From positions 1 through 5,024 of the forward strand of contig CAZPAH010000166.1 of the NCBI GenBank assembly GCA_964584495.1: a DNA stretch of 5,024 bases, read 5' to 3'. Under the pieces are notes generated by a model. The model was not told the DNA's origin. It saw only the letters and a program-made list of their open reading frames with translations, and did no database searches. Positions 1 through 5,024 of this stretch are shown here, piece by piece (within the stretch, counting starts at the first letter, position 1; each line of letters starts with the position of its first letter). The stretch is from CAZPAH01 sp964584495 (GTDB lineage Bacteria > Krumholzibacteriota > Krumholzibacteriia > Krumholzibacteriales > Krumholzibacteriaceae). A program made the position numbers and the translations under genes.

Positions 1-143
1 TCAGGAGGAAACCTCGTATGAACCCGCCCTCCATGCTTGTTGTTTTTCCTGTCCTCTTCAATAATGGCCCGTATGAAGTCGAGGGGTTGAGACGGTGATT
101 CATTTACCCCAGGGCCGATATCCTTGCTCTTATCTTTTTCCAA
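1..143 (-). CDS. glnS: Glutaminyl-tRNA synthetase, N-terminal fragment (runs off left edge)
   Basis: GlnRS is a class I synthetase that charges tRNA(Gln) with glutamine in the cytoplasm. Only the first 47 codons are in the window. The reading frame gives 'LDFIRAIIEEDRKNNKHG' and then 'RVHTRFPP' at the edge. From memory this lines up with the E. coli GlnRS N-terminus, where 'NFIRQIIDEDLASGKH..VHTRFPPEPNGYLHIGH' precedes the HIGH ATP-binding motif, so the HIGH motif should lie just outside the window. The start is a TTG at 143-141: an in-frame stop lies at 161-159, no ATG or GTG occurs between it and the conserved block, and an AGAGG ribosome binding site sits 8 nt upstream. That gives about 20 extra N-terminal residues of low conservation (MEKDKSKDIGPGVNE...). 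The family is usually about 550 residues. The gene lies about 200 nt downstream of the lipoprotein gene on the same strand and could have its own promoter. Confidence 0.88.
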   Translation of the reverse strand, partial: MEKDKSKDIGPGVNESPSQPLDFIRAIIEEDRKNNKHGGRVHTRFPP

Positions 144-151
144 TTTCCGCG

Positions 152-156
152 CCTCT
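152..156 (-). promoter_or_regulatory. Ribosome binding site of glnS (supports TTG start)
   Basis: AGAGG on the minus strand, 8 nt before the TTG at 143. It matters because the start codon is not ATG and no ATG or GTG is available in frame before the conserved GlnRS block. Confidence 0.6.
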
Positions 157-186
157 TTTCACCTACGTCGGGACTCTAACATGGAA

Positions 187-214
187 CTTATGCTGCCTTT
201 TGCTCCGTCAGCAA
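187..214 (-). promoter_or_regulatory. Weak sigma70-like promoter candidate for glnS
   Basis: TTGCTG (214-209), a 16-nt spacer and CATAAG (192-187) on the minus strand. Three of six bases match the -35 consensus and four of six match the -10. It would give a leader of roughly 35-40 nt before the glnS TTG. Matches of this quality occur by chance, so this is only a candidate; glnS may instead be read through from the lipoprotein gene. Confidence 0.2.
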
Positions 215-239
215 TCGGCCGCAGCCGTGGCGATATCAG

Positions 240-272
240 GGACGGGCGCTTCACTGCCGGCGACGTCCGTCC
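240..272 (-). other. Possible stem-loop between lipoprotein gene and glnS
   Basis: GGACGG (240-245) is complementary to CCGTCC (267-272), with a second short pairing of CGC (247-249) with GCG (260-262) inside. No run of U follows on either strand, so this is not a recognisable intrinsic terminator. It could be a leader structure of glnS, a transcript-end structure or chance. Confidence 0.3.
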
Positions 273-299
273 TGAATTCGAGGTATATTACAATATCCG

Positions 300-318
300 T
301 TCGGTCCGATCCACCGAA
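300..318 (-). repeat. Short inverted repeat downstream of the lipoprotein gene
   Basis: TTCGGT (300-305) and ACCGAA (313-318) form a perfect 6-bp dyad around a 7-nt centre, about 25 nt after the lipoprotein stop codon at 344-346. There is no U tract behind it. It may be a weak transcript-end hairpin; its role is unknown. Nothing else is seen in the roughly 200-nt gap from 144 to 343 beyond this, the 240-272 stem-loop and the glnS start signals. Confidence 0.3.
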
Positions 319-343
319 TTCCCGGTTCCTAAATGCAATTTTT

Positions 344-1369
344 TCAATTCCCGGCCGGGAGTTCGGACCTGACGAACATCTCCACCGGCTTGGAGAGAGA
401 GTCGATAAGGCCGAAAGACCAGGTTACAGTATTTCGTTCCTTGCCGACCTGCCCGTTCGTCTCGACTATCCTGCCGGGCATACTGATCTTCAGCTTGAGT
501 TCCGTTACTACGGCCATGCTCATCCCGGGAAGTTTCTCATCGAGAAATTTCTCCAGACGGTCACCCGGATCGTCGAGGATCCCAAAAGCCAGGTTGTAGA
601 AATCCGAAACACCGCTTTCCGAACCGTGCCGGCGTATCGTCGCCCGGGATAGCTTCGTAATCGAGGAAGCGAGACCGCGCAGCCTCTCCTCATCATCCTC
701 GTTGTCGAAAAGGTCTTCCCATGCGGCGGCCAGGTGGCCGGCCATCAAGCCTCGTGCTTCGGCGATCTCCTCTGGAGAAAAAGATGGGAACCGCGCGTTT
801 ACTTCCTCCGCGAAGCTGCCGGAGAGGAATCCGATAAGCTGTTCCTTCAGACCGTTGCAAATGATCCTTTCCCTGTAAGTATAGCTGCGCACGCCGGGTC
901 CCGTACCTGTTTCCGCCTCAATTACGTTGGTTATGGCGACATCGGAGAACTCGGTTTCTTCGAGAGAACCCGTTACATGGATATCTCCGCTTAGGCGCGA
1001 CCAATCGCTGATGTTCCTCGCTCGGGCTTCCCGCCTGAACCTGATATTTTCCTCGTCGCCCTTCTTTTTGGTTGGAGAACCGGCGTTTTCCCTCACGGTG
1101 CCCGGTCCTTCCCGATCCGGCACGATTTTCCATTTAGTCGAGTCGTTGACGTGGAAAAGAGCGCGGAAATTATTCATTTCAAGAGTGGATGCCGCATCTT
1201 TCTTGGAGCAGGAAGGAACCGATAGATCGAGAACCCTCGTTCCGCTTCCATCCGGATTGACGTTTACGGCGGCCGTGTACGTCCTGCATCCCGGTTGCGG
1301 AAAGAGGAGTAGTATAGCGAAGCAAGCCAAAGTTAATGTTTTTAGTTTATTCGTACCACGCATTTTCAT
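344..1369 (-). CDS. Probable lipoprotein with N-terminal NPDGSG beta motif
   Basis: 341 residues. A basic N-terminus (MKMRGTNKLK) is followed by a hydrophobic stretch at about 11-23 and then 'PQPGC', with C28 as the likely lipidated cysteine. The lipobox is not canonical, since Q rather than L/V/I is at -3. After the cysteine comes 'VNVNPDGSG' (35-43), a strand-turn pattern known from bacterial surface lipoproteins of the LppM-like type. The C-terminus has 'MPGRIVETNGQV..NTVTWSF', also typical of that group. The middle is polar and charged (for example the 'DNEDDEE' stretch). I cannot assign a function. The gene begins 11 nt after the anti-sigma stop codon, so it is probably co-transcribed with the sigma and anti-sigma genes. 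The start is uncertain: ATG 1363 (residue 3) sits 8 nt after a GGGG, whereas ATG 1369 is only 2 nt from it, so translation may begin at 1363. It likely faces the periplasm or the outer surface. Confidence 0.75.
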   Translation of the reverse strand: MKMRGTNKLKTLTLACFAILLLFPQPGCRTYTAAVNVNPDGSGTRVLDLSVPSCSKKDAASTLEMNNFRALFHVNDSTKWKIVPDREGPGTVRENAGSPTKKKGDEENIRFRREARARNISDWSRLSGDIHVTGSLEETEFSDVAITNVIEAETGTGPGVRSYTYRERIICNGLKEQLIGFLSGSFAEEVNARFPSFSPEEIAEARGLMAGHLAAAWEDLFDNEDDEERLRGLASSITKLSRATIRRHGSESGVSDFYNLAFGILDDPGDRLEKFLDEKLPGMSMAVVTELKLKISMPGRIVETNGQVGKERNTVTWSFGLIDSLSKPVEMFVRSELPAGN

Positions 1370-1380
1370 GACCCCGCGTT

Positions 1381-2199
1381 TCAGGAAAGGGACTCCAGTT
1401 TAACGGCAGCCTTCGCAGGCGACCGTCCTTCGATCAGATCCAGTATTCTATTCCTGGTGATTCTGGCGTTCGTGTCAAGGGACATGGCCCTGATTAATCC
1501 AATCGCTTCGGCGGGTTGAATCCCGTCGGATGGATCGATAGCGAAGCGGGGGAACCGAAGCGATATTAACGGGAATCCTCCGGCTCTGTGAAAGAGCCTT
1601 TCCGCCTCAACGGGCCCAAGCAGCAAGTAGTCAGAAGGAAGCCCTTCAATAATTGCCGAGAGCTCGGCCACGGTGAAATCCTCACGCCCGCCGAGCAATC
1701 CGGAATAACCGATCCCGGCGAATCTGCGCCCTATAAGATAATCCGTAAGGATCGAGCCCTCAGGGGGGGAGATCGGTGCCGGTGATTCGAGCTTTTCCAG
1801 CCGGGAGGTCAGGATCCTTTCCCGTTTCTTCAGGCGCTCCACCTCCGACAGGAGGAAACCTCCCGCGAAGAGGAGAACCGCCAGAACGGCGGCCATGGCC
1901 GGGACGAGGCGGCCTAGCGGCGTTTTCCCGGCACGACCCTCCCGGAGATAATGAGGAACCCGCCCGAGATCCCTGGATACATCGATCCACATGGTATCGA
2001 CCATTTCGTCCGGCACCGATTCCTCCAGAGATGACATCGTTACCGAATGCAGGTCGAGGTGGATTCTAAGAAGGACGGAGCAATCCGGACAGTCTCCGGA
2101 CAGCCTTTTCAGCTCGGTGAGATCATCGTCCGCTACCGGAATCCCCCGGCTTGATTCGAGGCGGTCGCGGAAAGATTTGCAATCGTGTCCATTCTTCAT
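1381..2199 (-). CDS. Probable membrane anti-sigma factor (degenerate zinc-binding type)
   Basis: 272 residues from the ATG at 2199. The cytoplasmic head (1-95) has C7 and a C37-P-D-C40 pair, as in ZAS anti-sigma factors, but the His expected four residues before the first Cys of that pair is Leu33, so the classic HxxxCxxC motif is incomplete. One membrane helix follows at about 98-118 (LVPAMAAVLAVLLFAGGFLL), then a short charged coiled-coil segment (119-138, SEVERLKKRERILTSRLEKL) and an unrecognised extracytoplasmic domain (139-272). The role, holding the upstream ECF sigma factor at the membrane until a signal arrives, is inferred from architecture and position. The start ATG overlaps the sigma stop codon (ATGA, 2199-2196), which points to translational coupling and fixed stoichiometry. 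An upstream in-frame ATG at 2214 is rejected because its own codons contain the GGGAGGA ribosome binding site for 2199. A structural or enzymatic role for the C-terminal domain is not excluded. Confidence 0.78.
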   Translation of the reverse strand: MKNGHDCKSFRDRLESSRGIPVADDDLTELKRLSGDCPDCSVLLRIHLDLHSVTMSSLEESVPDEMVDTMWIDVSRDLGRVPHYLREGRAGKTPLGRLVPAMAAVLAVLLFAGGFLLSEVERLKKRERILTSRLEKLESPAPISPPEGSILTDYLIGRRFAGIGYSGLLGGREDFTVAELSAIIEGLPSDYLLLGPVEAERLFHRAGGFPLISLRFPRFAIDPSDGIQPAEAIGLIRAMSLDTNARITRNRILDLIEGRSPAKAAVKLESLS

Positions 2200-2780
2200 A
2201 AGGATTCCTCCCATTTTCGGATCATCCCGGCTAGCTTGAGACGGGCGTTTCTCAGGGTAACCCGCAGGGTCGATCCGTTCATCCCGAGTATTTCGGCGGC
2301 GTCGTTCTGGCTGTTCTGCTCTATGTCGACTGCCGTGAAAACAGCCCTTTGGCTATCGGTCAATTTCAACATCGCTTTCCTGAGCATTACCGAGAATTCC
2401 GATACCTCGACCGTTTTACAGGGATCGGAAGCCCGGGATGGGATTTGGCTGTATTCCACGGGCGCCTTCGCGCCCATGGATTCGTGCCTGAAGGCGGCGC
2501 TTCGCAGATAGCTCATGCAACGGTTGCGGTGGATCGAGTAAAGCCACGCCTTGAAAGGTCTCGAGGGATCATATCTTTCGATATTCTCGTGAACCTTTAT
2601 CCACGTTTCCTGGGTCAGGTCGCGGGCTGTTTCCCAATCGAGAGTGTATCTGAATGCGACGGCGACAAGGGGACGGGTGAATGATTCGACCAGTTTCCTG
2701 AAGGCCGCCCGATCACCTGATTTGAGATCCCTCGCGAGCTCGTTTGGATCCTGGTCGCTCACAGACGGCTGCTCCTCCAT
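2196..2780 (-). CDS. RNA polymerase sigma factor, ECF subfamily
   Basis: 194 residues from the ATG at 2780. Sigma region 2 spans about residues 14-93: 'LKSGDRAAFRKLVE', the core-binding 'ARDLTQETWIKV' (52-63) and the -10 recognition block 'RPFKAWLYSIHRNRCMSYLR' (74-93). A linker follows, then region 4 at about 133-188 with 'LTDSQRAVFTAVDIEQNSQNDAAEILGM' and a recognition helix ending 'TLRVTLRNARLKLAGMI'. It lacks regions 1.1 and 3, as expected for ECF sigmas, and its length is normal. It directs RNA polymerase to a small stress or surface regulon. The longest frame begins at a TTG (2879) that overlaps the SUMF stop codon, but the extra 33 residues have no sigma character and no ribosome binding site precedes that TTG, so ATG 2780 is chosen; its own ribosome binding site is also poor. 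The anti-sigma gene follows with an ATGA overlap. I cannot assign the ECF group. Confidence 0.93.
   Translation of the reverse strand: MEEQPSVSDQDPNELARDLKSGDRAAFRKLVESFTRPLVAVAFRYTLDWETARDLTQETWIKVHENIERYDPSRPFKAWLYSIHRNRCMSYLRSAAFRHESMGAKAPVEYSQIPSRASDPCKTVEVSEFSVMLRKAMLKLTDSQRAVFTAVDIEQNSQNDAAEILGMNGSTLRVTLRNARLKLAGMIRKWEESL
2206..2212 (-). promoter_or_regulatory. Ribosome binding site of the anti-sigma gene, inside the sigma gene
   Basis: GGGAGGA on the minus strand ends 6 nt before the ATG at 2199. It is the best Shine-Dalgarno match seen in the window. It lies within the last codons of the sigma gene and decides the anti-sigma start at 2199 over the ATG at 2214. Confidence 0.75.
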
Positions 2781-2782
2781 TG

Positions 2783-2809
2783 TCTTAGGCCGGCACGAAA
2801 CGGGGTTCC
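2783..2809 (-). promoter_or_regulatory. Candidate ECF-type promoter before the sigma gene
   Basis: GGAAC (2809-2805), the conserved -35 core of many ECF promoters, is followed at about the usual spacing by TAAGA (2787-2783) on the minus strand. ECF sigma genes commonly activate themselves. A problem is that transcription would begin at or just inside the ATG at 2780, which needs a leaderless mRNA or a different start. A five-base match can arise by chance, so confidence is low. Confidence 0.25.
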
Positions 2810-2875
2810 TTACCCTGAGATGTTTCAACCACGGTACGTATGGTGACGGGCGATTGTTTACGGGAAAATACGCTC

Positions 2876-3670
2876 TCAATCGATACTTTTAGCGCAACGG
2901 AACCCGACCGCGAAGTCGACCCAATATTTTTTCAAACAGATTCTGGAGTAGACCGTGCAGCACATCTTGCCCGAGTACCAGCCGCCGCCTCTGGCGACGG
3001 AGAGGAAACCGTCTTCCGGTCCCGTTGGATTCTTTACGGGGCTCACCGAGTAGTAATCCTTTCCGTACCAGTCGGAAACCCATTCACGTACGTTGCCGAT
3101 CATGTCGTATAGGCCGTAGCCGTTCGGGGGGTAGTTCCCGACGGGCATCGTGGAAATGGGTTCGGAGCCATACCGGAAATTCGCCGTCGATTCATCCGCC
3201 TTGTCGCCGTTTGCGAAAATCTTTCCCTCGAGTCCACCCCTAGCTGCGTATTCCCATTCCGCCTCCGTGGGGAGTCTTTTTCCAGCCCAGACAGCGTAGG
3301 CTTCCGCGTCGGCGCAGCTGACACCGACGATCGGATGGTCGGGATACTCGATTCCGCAGCGGAACCGCTCTATCCCCCAGAATATCGGCAGTTTCCTTCC
3401 CGTATCCTCGCAGAACGAAAAATACTCCGCATTGGTCACCTCGTAGGCATCGATGTAGAAGGAGTCGACCTCGACCCTGTGGACGGGGCTGGTGTGGCCT
3501 TCTTCACCGTGCCCCATCATGAACGAGCCTCCCGGCACAAGCACCATATTCTCCGGGGGGCAACCACCCCCTGCAGTCGTCTTTTCGGACGATGGGGTGG
3601 ATGATGAACGTGAAGGAGCTACGGGTAGGATAAGCAGAACGATAAGCAGCATAATTGCGTCGTATCTCAT
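2876..3670 (-). CDS. Exported SUMF/FGE-sulfatase domain protein, probably not a true FGE
   Basis: 264 residues from the ATG at 3670. A signal peptide or anchor (MRYDAIMLLIVLLILPVAPS) and a Ser/Thr-rich linker to about residue 36 are followed by a full SUMF domain: 'MVLVPGGSFMMG' (42-53), 'FYIDAYEVTNAEYFSFC' (71-87), 'HPIVGVSCADAEAYAVWAGKRLP' split around 112-134, 'TEAEWEYAARGG' (135-146), 'GLYDMIGNVREWVSDW' (186-201), 'ARGGGW' (226-231) and the terminal 'GFRC' (256-259). Formylglycine-generating enzymes use two cysteines (human C336 and C341). Aligning by eye from the GGS/GGG motif, the second corresponds to C238 but the first to Ser233, so oxidase activity on sulfatases is unlikely. Many SUMF proteins of this kind are non-catalytic binding or scaffold proteins. 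The start at 3670 has an AAGGTGG site 8 nt upstream. A longer frame from 3760 is rejected because it runs through the promoter. The sigma gene follows after 95 nt. Confidence 0.92.
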   Translation of the reverse strand: MRYDAIMLLIVLLILPVAPSRSSSTPSSEKTTAGGGCPPENMVLVPGGSFMMGHGEEGHTSPVHRVEVDSFYIDAYEVTNAEYFSFCEDTGRKLPIFWGIERFRCGIEYPDHPIVGVSCADAEAYAVWAGKRLPTEAEWEYAARGGLEGKIFANGDKADESTANFRYGSEPISTMPVGNYPPNGYGLYDMIGNVREWVSDWYGKDYYSVSPVKNPTGPEDGFLSVARGGGWYSGKMCCTVYSRICLKKYWVDFAVGFRCAKSID

Positions 3671-3678
3671 GGCGGAAA

Positions 3679-3685
3679 CCACCTT
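3679..3685 (-). promoter_or_regulatory. Ribosome binding site of the SUMF gene
   Basis: AAGGTGG on the minus strand, 8 nt before the ATG at 3670. With the signal peptide that begins there, it supports 3670 rather than 3760 as the start. Confidence 0.6.
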
Positions 3686-3723
3686 CCCGATAGGGTGGAC
3701 ACATCTGGAAATCAAGATCGAAG

Positions 3724-3739
3724 CCTGAAGATTCTCAGG
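3724..3739 (-). repeat. Dyad just downstream of the SUMF promoter
   Basis: CCTGA (3724-3728) and TCAGG (3735-3739) form a perfect 5-bp inverted repeat with a 6-nt centre. It falls at roughly +4 to +19 relative to the start site expected from the 3750-3779 promoter. It could be an operator for a repressor or a small hairpin in the 5' leader. I do not recognise the sequence as a known operator. Confidence 0.35.
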
Positions 3740-3749
3740 ACGGTTAGAG

Positions 3750-3779
3750 ATTATCATCATAGAAGAAGTATTTTGTCAA
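3750..3779 (-). promoter_or_regulatory. Strong sigma70-type promoter for the SUMF gene and possibly the operon
   Basis: On the minus strand a perfect -35 TTGACA (3779-3774) is followed by an 18-nt spacer and GATAAT (3755-3750), five of six bases of the -10 consensus. The predicted transcript start is near 3743, giving a leader of about 70 nt before the SUMF ATG at 3670. This is the clearest promoter in the window. It places the first gene of the minus-strand cluster under housekeeping control; the sigma, anti-sigma and lipoprotein genes downstream may be read from it as well. Confidence 0.65.
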
Positions 3780-3949
3780 TATTGTAGGCGCTTCATAGGG
3801 AACAACCCGGATCCCATTTCACCCTACTAGCCAGCCCCGTTCAAATTTTACTCGACAATCGATAGAAAAAGAGTATTCTTCATAAGATAGTTATCCTTCA
3901 TTTACCCGCTGGAAGTAGGAATCCGGTGAGTATGGGGGGATGATTTTCC

Positions 3950-3980
3950 TTGATTTGAATGAGTTATAAGGATTGATAAT
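3950..3980 (+). promoter_or_regulatory. Candidate promoter for nifJ
   Basis: TTGATT (3950-3955), a 19-nt spacer and GATAAT (3975-3980). The -10 is good but the spacer is long. The -10 overlaps a small dyad, TTGA-N4-TCAA (3973-3984). It would give a leader of about 20 nt ending in GGGGG (3997-4001), 7 nt before the nifJ ATG. A second candidate further upstream is TCGACA (3852-3857) with TATTCT (3874-3879) at 16-nt spacing. I cannot choose between them by eye, and nothing else identifiable lies between 3780 and 4008. Confidence 0.35.
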
Positions 3981-4008
3981 TCAAGTAGCTGGAACCGGGG
4001 GTTCGTTT

Positions 4009-5024
4009 ATGAGCAAGTACACCGTGACGATTGATGGGAACGAGGCTACAGCCTACTCGGCGCACAAGCTGAACGAGGTTATCGCTATTTATCCCATCAC
4101 TCCATCCTCTCCCATGGGAGAGTTCGCAGACCAGTGGTCCTCCGAGGGGAGGAAGAATATCTGGGGGACCGTTCCCCAGGTGACCGAGATGCAGAGTGAG
4201 GGAGGGGCTTCGGGGGCGGTTCACGGTTCCCTCCAGGGGGGAGGACTTACGACGACCTTCACCGCGTCGCAGGGGCTGCTTCTCATGATTCCCAATATGT
4301 ACAAGATCGCGGGGGAGTTGACATCCACGGTATTCCACGTATCGGCCAGAACACTCGCCACGCATGCGCTGTCGATTTTCGGCGATCACAGCGACGTGAT
4401 GGCCACCAGGCAGACCGGCTTCGCCCTTCTATCCTCCAACTCCGTCCAGGAAGCGATGGACATGGCCGTGGTGGCGCAGGCGGCGACATTGGAATCACGT
4501 GTCCCCTTCCTGCATTTCTTCGACGGCTTCAGGACATCGCACGAAGTTTCGAAGGTCGAGCTGATACCGGATGAAGCTTTGAAGAAACTTATAAGCGACG
4601 AGCTCGTTCATGCGCACCGTGCAAGGGCTCTTTCTCCCGACAGGCCGATCATCAGGGGAACAGCTCAGAATCCTGACACATTTTTCCAGGCTCGTGAGAC
4701 GGTCAACCGGTACTACGACGCTTGCCCCGATATAGTCGCCAAGGCGATGAAGGAATTCGAAAAGGTCACCGGGAGGAAATACGAGATATTCCAGTACTTC
4801 GGCGCCCCGGATGCGGAGAGGGTTATCGCCATAATGGGATCGGGGGCCGAGACGGTTTACGAGACTGTCGAGCATATGGTGGCCGAGGGTGAGAAGGTCG
4901 GAGTCCTGAAGATTCGTCTCTATAGGCCTTTCTCCGTCGGGCATTTCATCGGATCGCTTCCTTCCACGGTCAAAACGATCTGTGCTCTCGACAGAACGAA
5001 GGAGCCGGGCAGCGTGGGCGAGCC
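4009..5024 (+). CDS. nifJ: Pyruvate:ferredoxin (flavodoxin) oxidoreductase, N-terminal part
   Basis: This enzyme oxidatively decarboxylates pyruvate with CoA to acetyl-CoA and CO2, passing electrons to ferredoxin or flavodoxin, and uses thiamine pyrophosphate and Fe-S clusters in the cytoplasm. The first 338 codons are open to the right edge. 'AIYPITPSSPMGEFAD' (26-41), 'VPQVTEMQSEGGASGAVHG' (55-73), 'TTTFTASQGLLLMIPNMYKI' (81-100) and 'HALSIFGDHSDVMATRQTGF' are family hallmarks. T31, E64 and R114 fall at the same numbers as the TPP/pyruvate-contacting Thr31, Glu64 and Arg114 of the D. africanus enzyme. Residues 1 to about 258 form domain I; 'IMGSGAETVYETVEHM' onward begins domain II. The full protein should be about 1,170-1,200 residues, with the ferredoxin-like and TPP-binding domains beyond the window. 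The ATG start fits the family N-terminus exactly and has GGGGG 7 nt upstream. The gene is divergent from the SUMF gene and implies anaerobic pyruvate metabolism. Confidence 0.96.
   Translation, partial: MSKYTVTIDGNEATAYSAHKLNEVIAIYPITPSSPMGEFADQWSSEGRKNIWGTVPQVTEMQSEGGASGAVHGSLQGGGLTTTFTASQGLLLMIPNMYKIAGELTSTVFHVSARTLATHALSIFGDHSDVMATRQTGFALLSSNSVQEAMDMAVVAQAATLESRVPFLHFFDGFRTSHEVSKVELIPDEALKKLISDELVHAHRARALSPDRPIIRGTAQNPDTFFQARETVNRYYDACPDIVAKAMKEFEKVTGRKYEIFQYFGAPDAERVIAIMGSGAETVYETVEHMVAEGEKVGVLKIRLYRPFSVGHFIGSLPSTVKTICALDRTKEPGSVGE

Noticed and set aside
159..182. Tiny frame ATG 182 to TGA 159 (MLESRRR) upstream of glnS
   Set aside because: Seven codons with no ribosome binding site and no Gln codons that would suggest attenuation; no support for a leader peptide.
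351..360. CCCGGCCGGG palindrome at the end of the lipoprotein gene followed by an A/T-rich run
   Set aside because: The palindrome has no loop and lies before the stop codon; the minus-strand RNA would carry A rather than U after it, so it is not an intrinsic terminator.
95..652. 185-codon plus-strand open frame
   Set aside because: It begins opposite glnS and runs antisense through the lipoprotein gene; no ribosome binding site and no family features, whereas the minus-strand frames have recognisable motifs.
3..1862. 14-nt identical stretch (caggaggaaacctc) at 2-15 and about 1849-1862
   Set aside because: Both copies are inside coding sequence in different frames (RFPP in GlnRS, GFLL in the anti-sigma membrane helix); most likely chance.
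1776..2069. 97-codon plus-strand frame rich in Pro, Arg and Gly
   Set aside because: Composition is typical of an antisense reading of GC-rich coding sequence; it lies wholly inside the anti-sigma gene.
3671..3760. 30-residue N-terminal extension of the SUMF protein from ATG 3760
   Set aside because: This stretch overlaps the -10 of the TTGACA promoter and lies before the signal peptide; the ATG at 3670 has a good ribosome binding site.
3964..4389. 141-codon minus-strand open frame
   Set aside because: Antisense shadow of nifJ, whose plus-strand product is an unambiguous family match.
4495..4944. 149-codon minus-strand open frame
   Set aside because: Also antisense to nifJ; no domain, no start signal, and the nifJ frame explains the sequence.

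Overview
The window is a compact stretch of bacterial chromosome with moderately high GC (judged by eye, not counted). Five genes lie on the minus strand and one on the plus strand. No RNA gene, insertion sequence, CRISPR array or phage gene is visible. Taxonomy cannot be fixed. A NifJ-type pyruvate:ferredoxin oxidoreductase, a GlnRS, an exported SUMF-domain protein, an ECF sigma/anti-sigma pair and a lipoprotein together suggest an anaerobic or facultative diderm, possibly from an uncultivated lineage. That is inference only.

Layout in minus-strand reading order, right to left: (1) an exported SUMF/FGE-domain protein (2876-3670) behind a near-consensus sigma70-type promoter (3750-3779) with a dyad just downstream; (2) an ECF sigma factor (2196-2780); (3) its probable single-pass membrane anti-sigma factor (1381-2199), joined to the sigma gene by an ATGA stop/start overlap; (4) a probable lipoprotein (344-1369), 11 nt further on; (5) after about 200 nt with two possible stem-loops, the start of glnS (1-143), which uses a TTG codon and runs off the left edge. 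On the plus strand, diverging from the SUMF gene across a roughly 340-nt intergenic region, is the start of nifJ (4009 to the right edge). Its T31, E64 and R114 sit at the positions of the substrate/cofactor-contacting residues of the Desulfovibrio africanus enzyme.

How the genes work together: the sigma/anti-sigma/lipoprotein trio reads as a cell-surface signalling module. The anti-sigma factor has a Cys-containing cytoplasmic head, one membrane helix, a short coiled coil and an extracytoplasmic domain of about 130 residues that I do not recognise. The lipoprotein has an N-terminal 'NPDGSG' beta-strand motif and may be a sensor, partner or target. The exported SUMF protein upstream may belong to the same transcription unit. 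It lacks one of the two FGE cysteines, so it is probably not a sulfatase-activating enzyme. glnS and nifJ are housekeeping flanks.

No wholly new system can be proven here. The candidates for a second look are the atypical anti-sigma factor, the unassigned lipoprotein and their link to the SUMF protein. Several start codons were moved from the longest ORF on the basis of ribosome binding sites, promoters or family alignment; these choices are explained in each entry.
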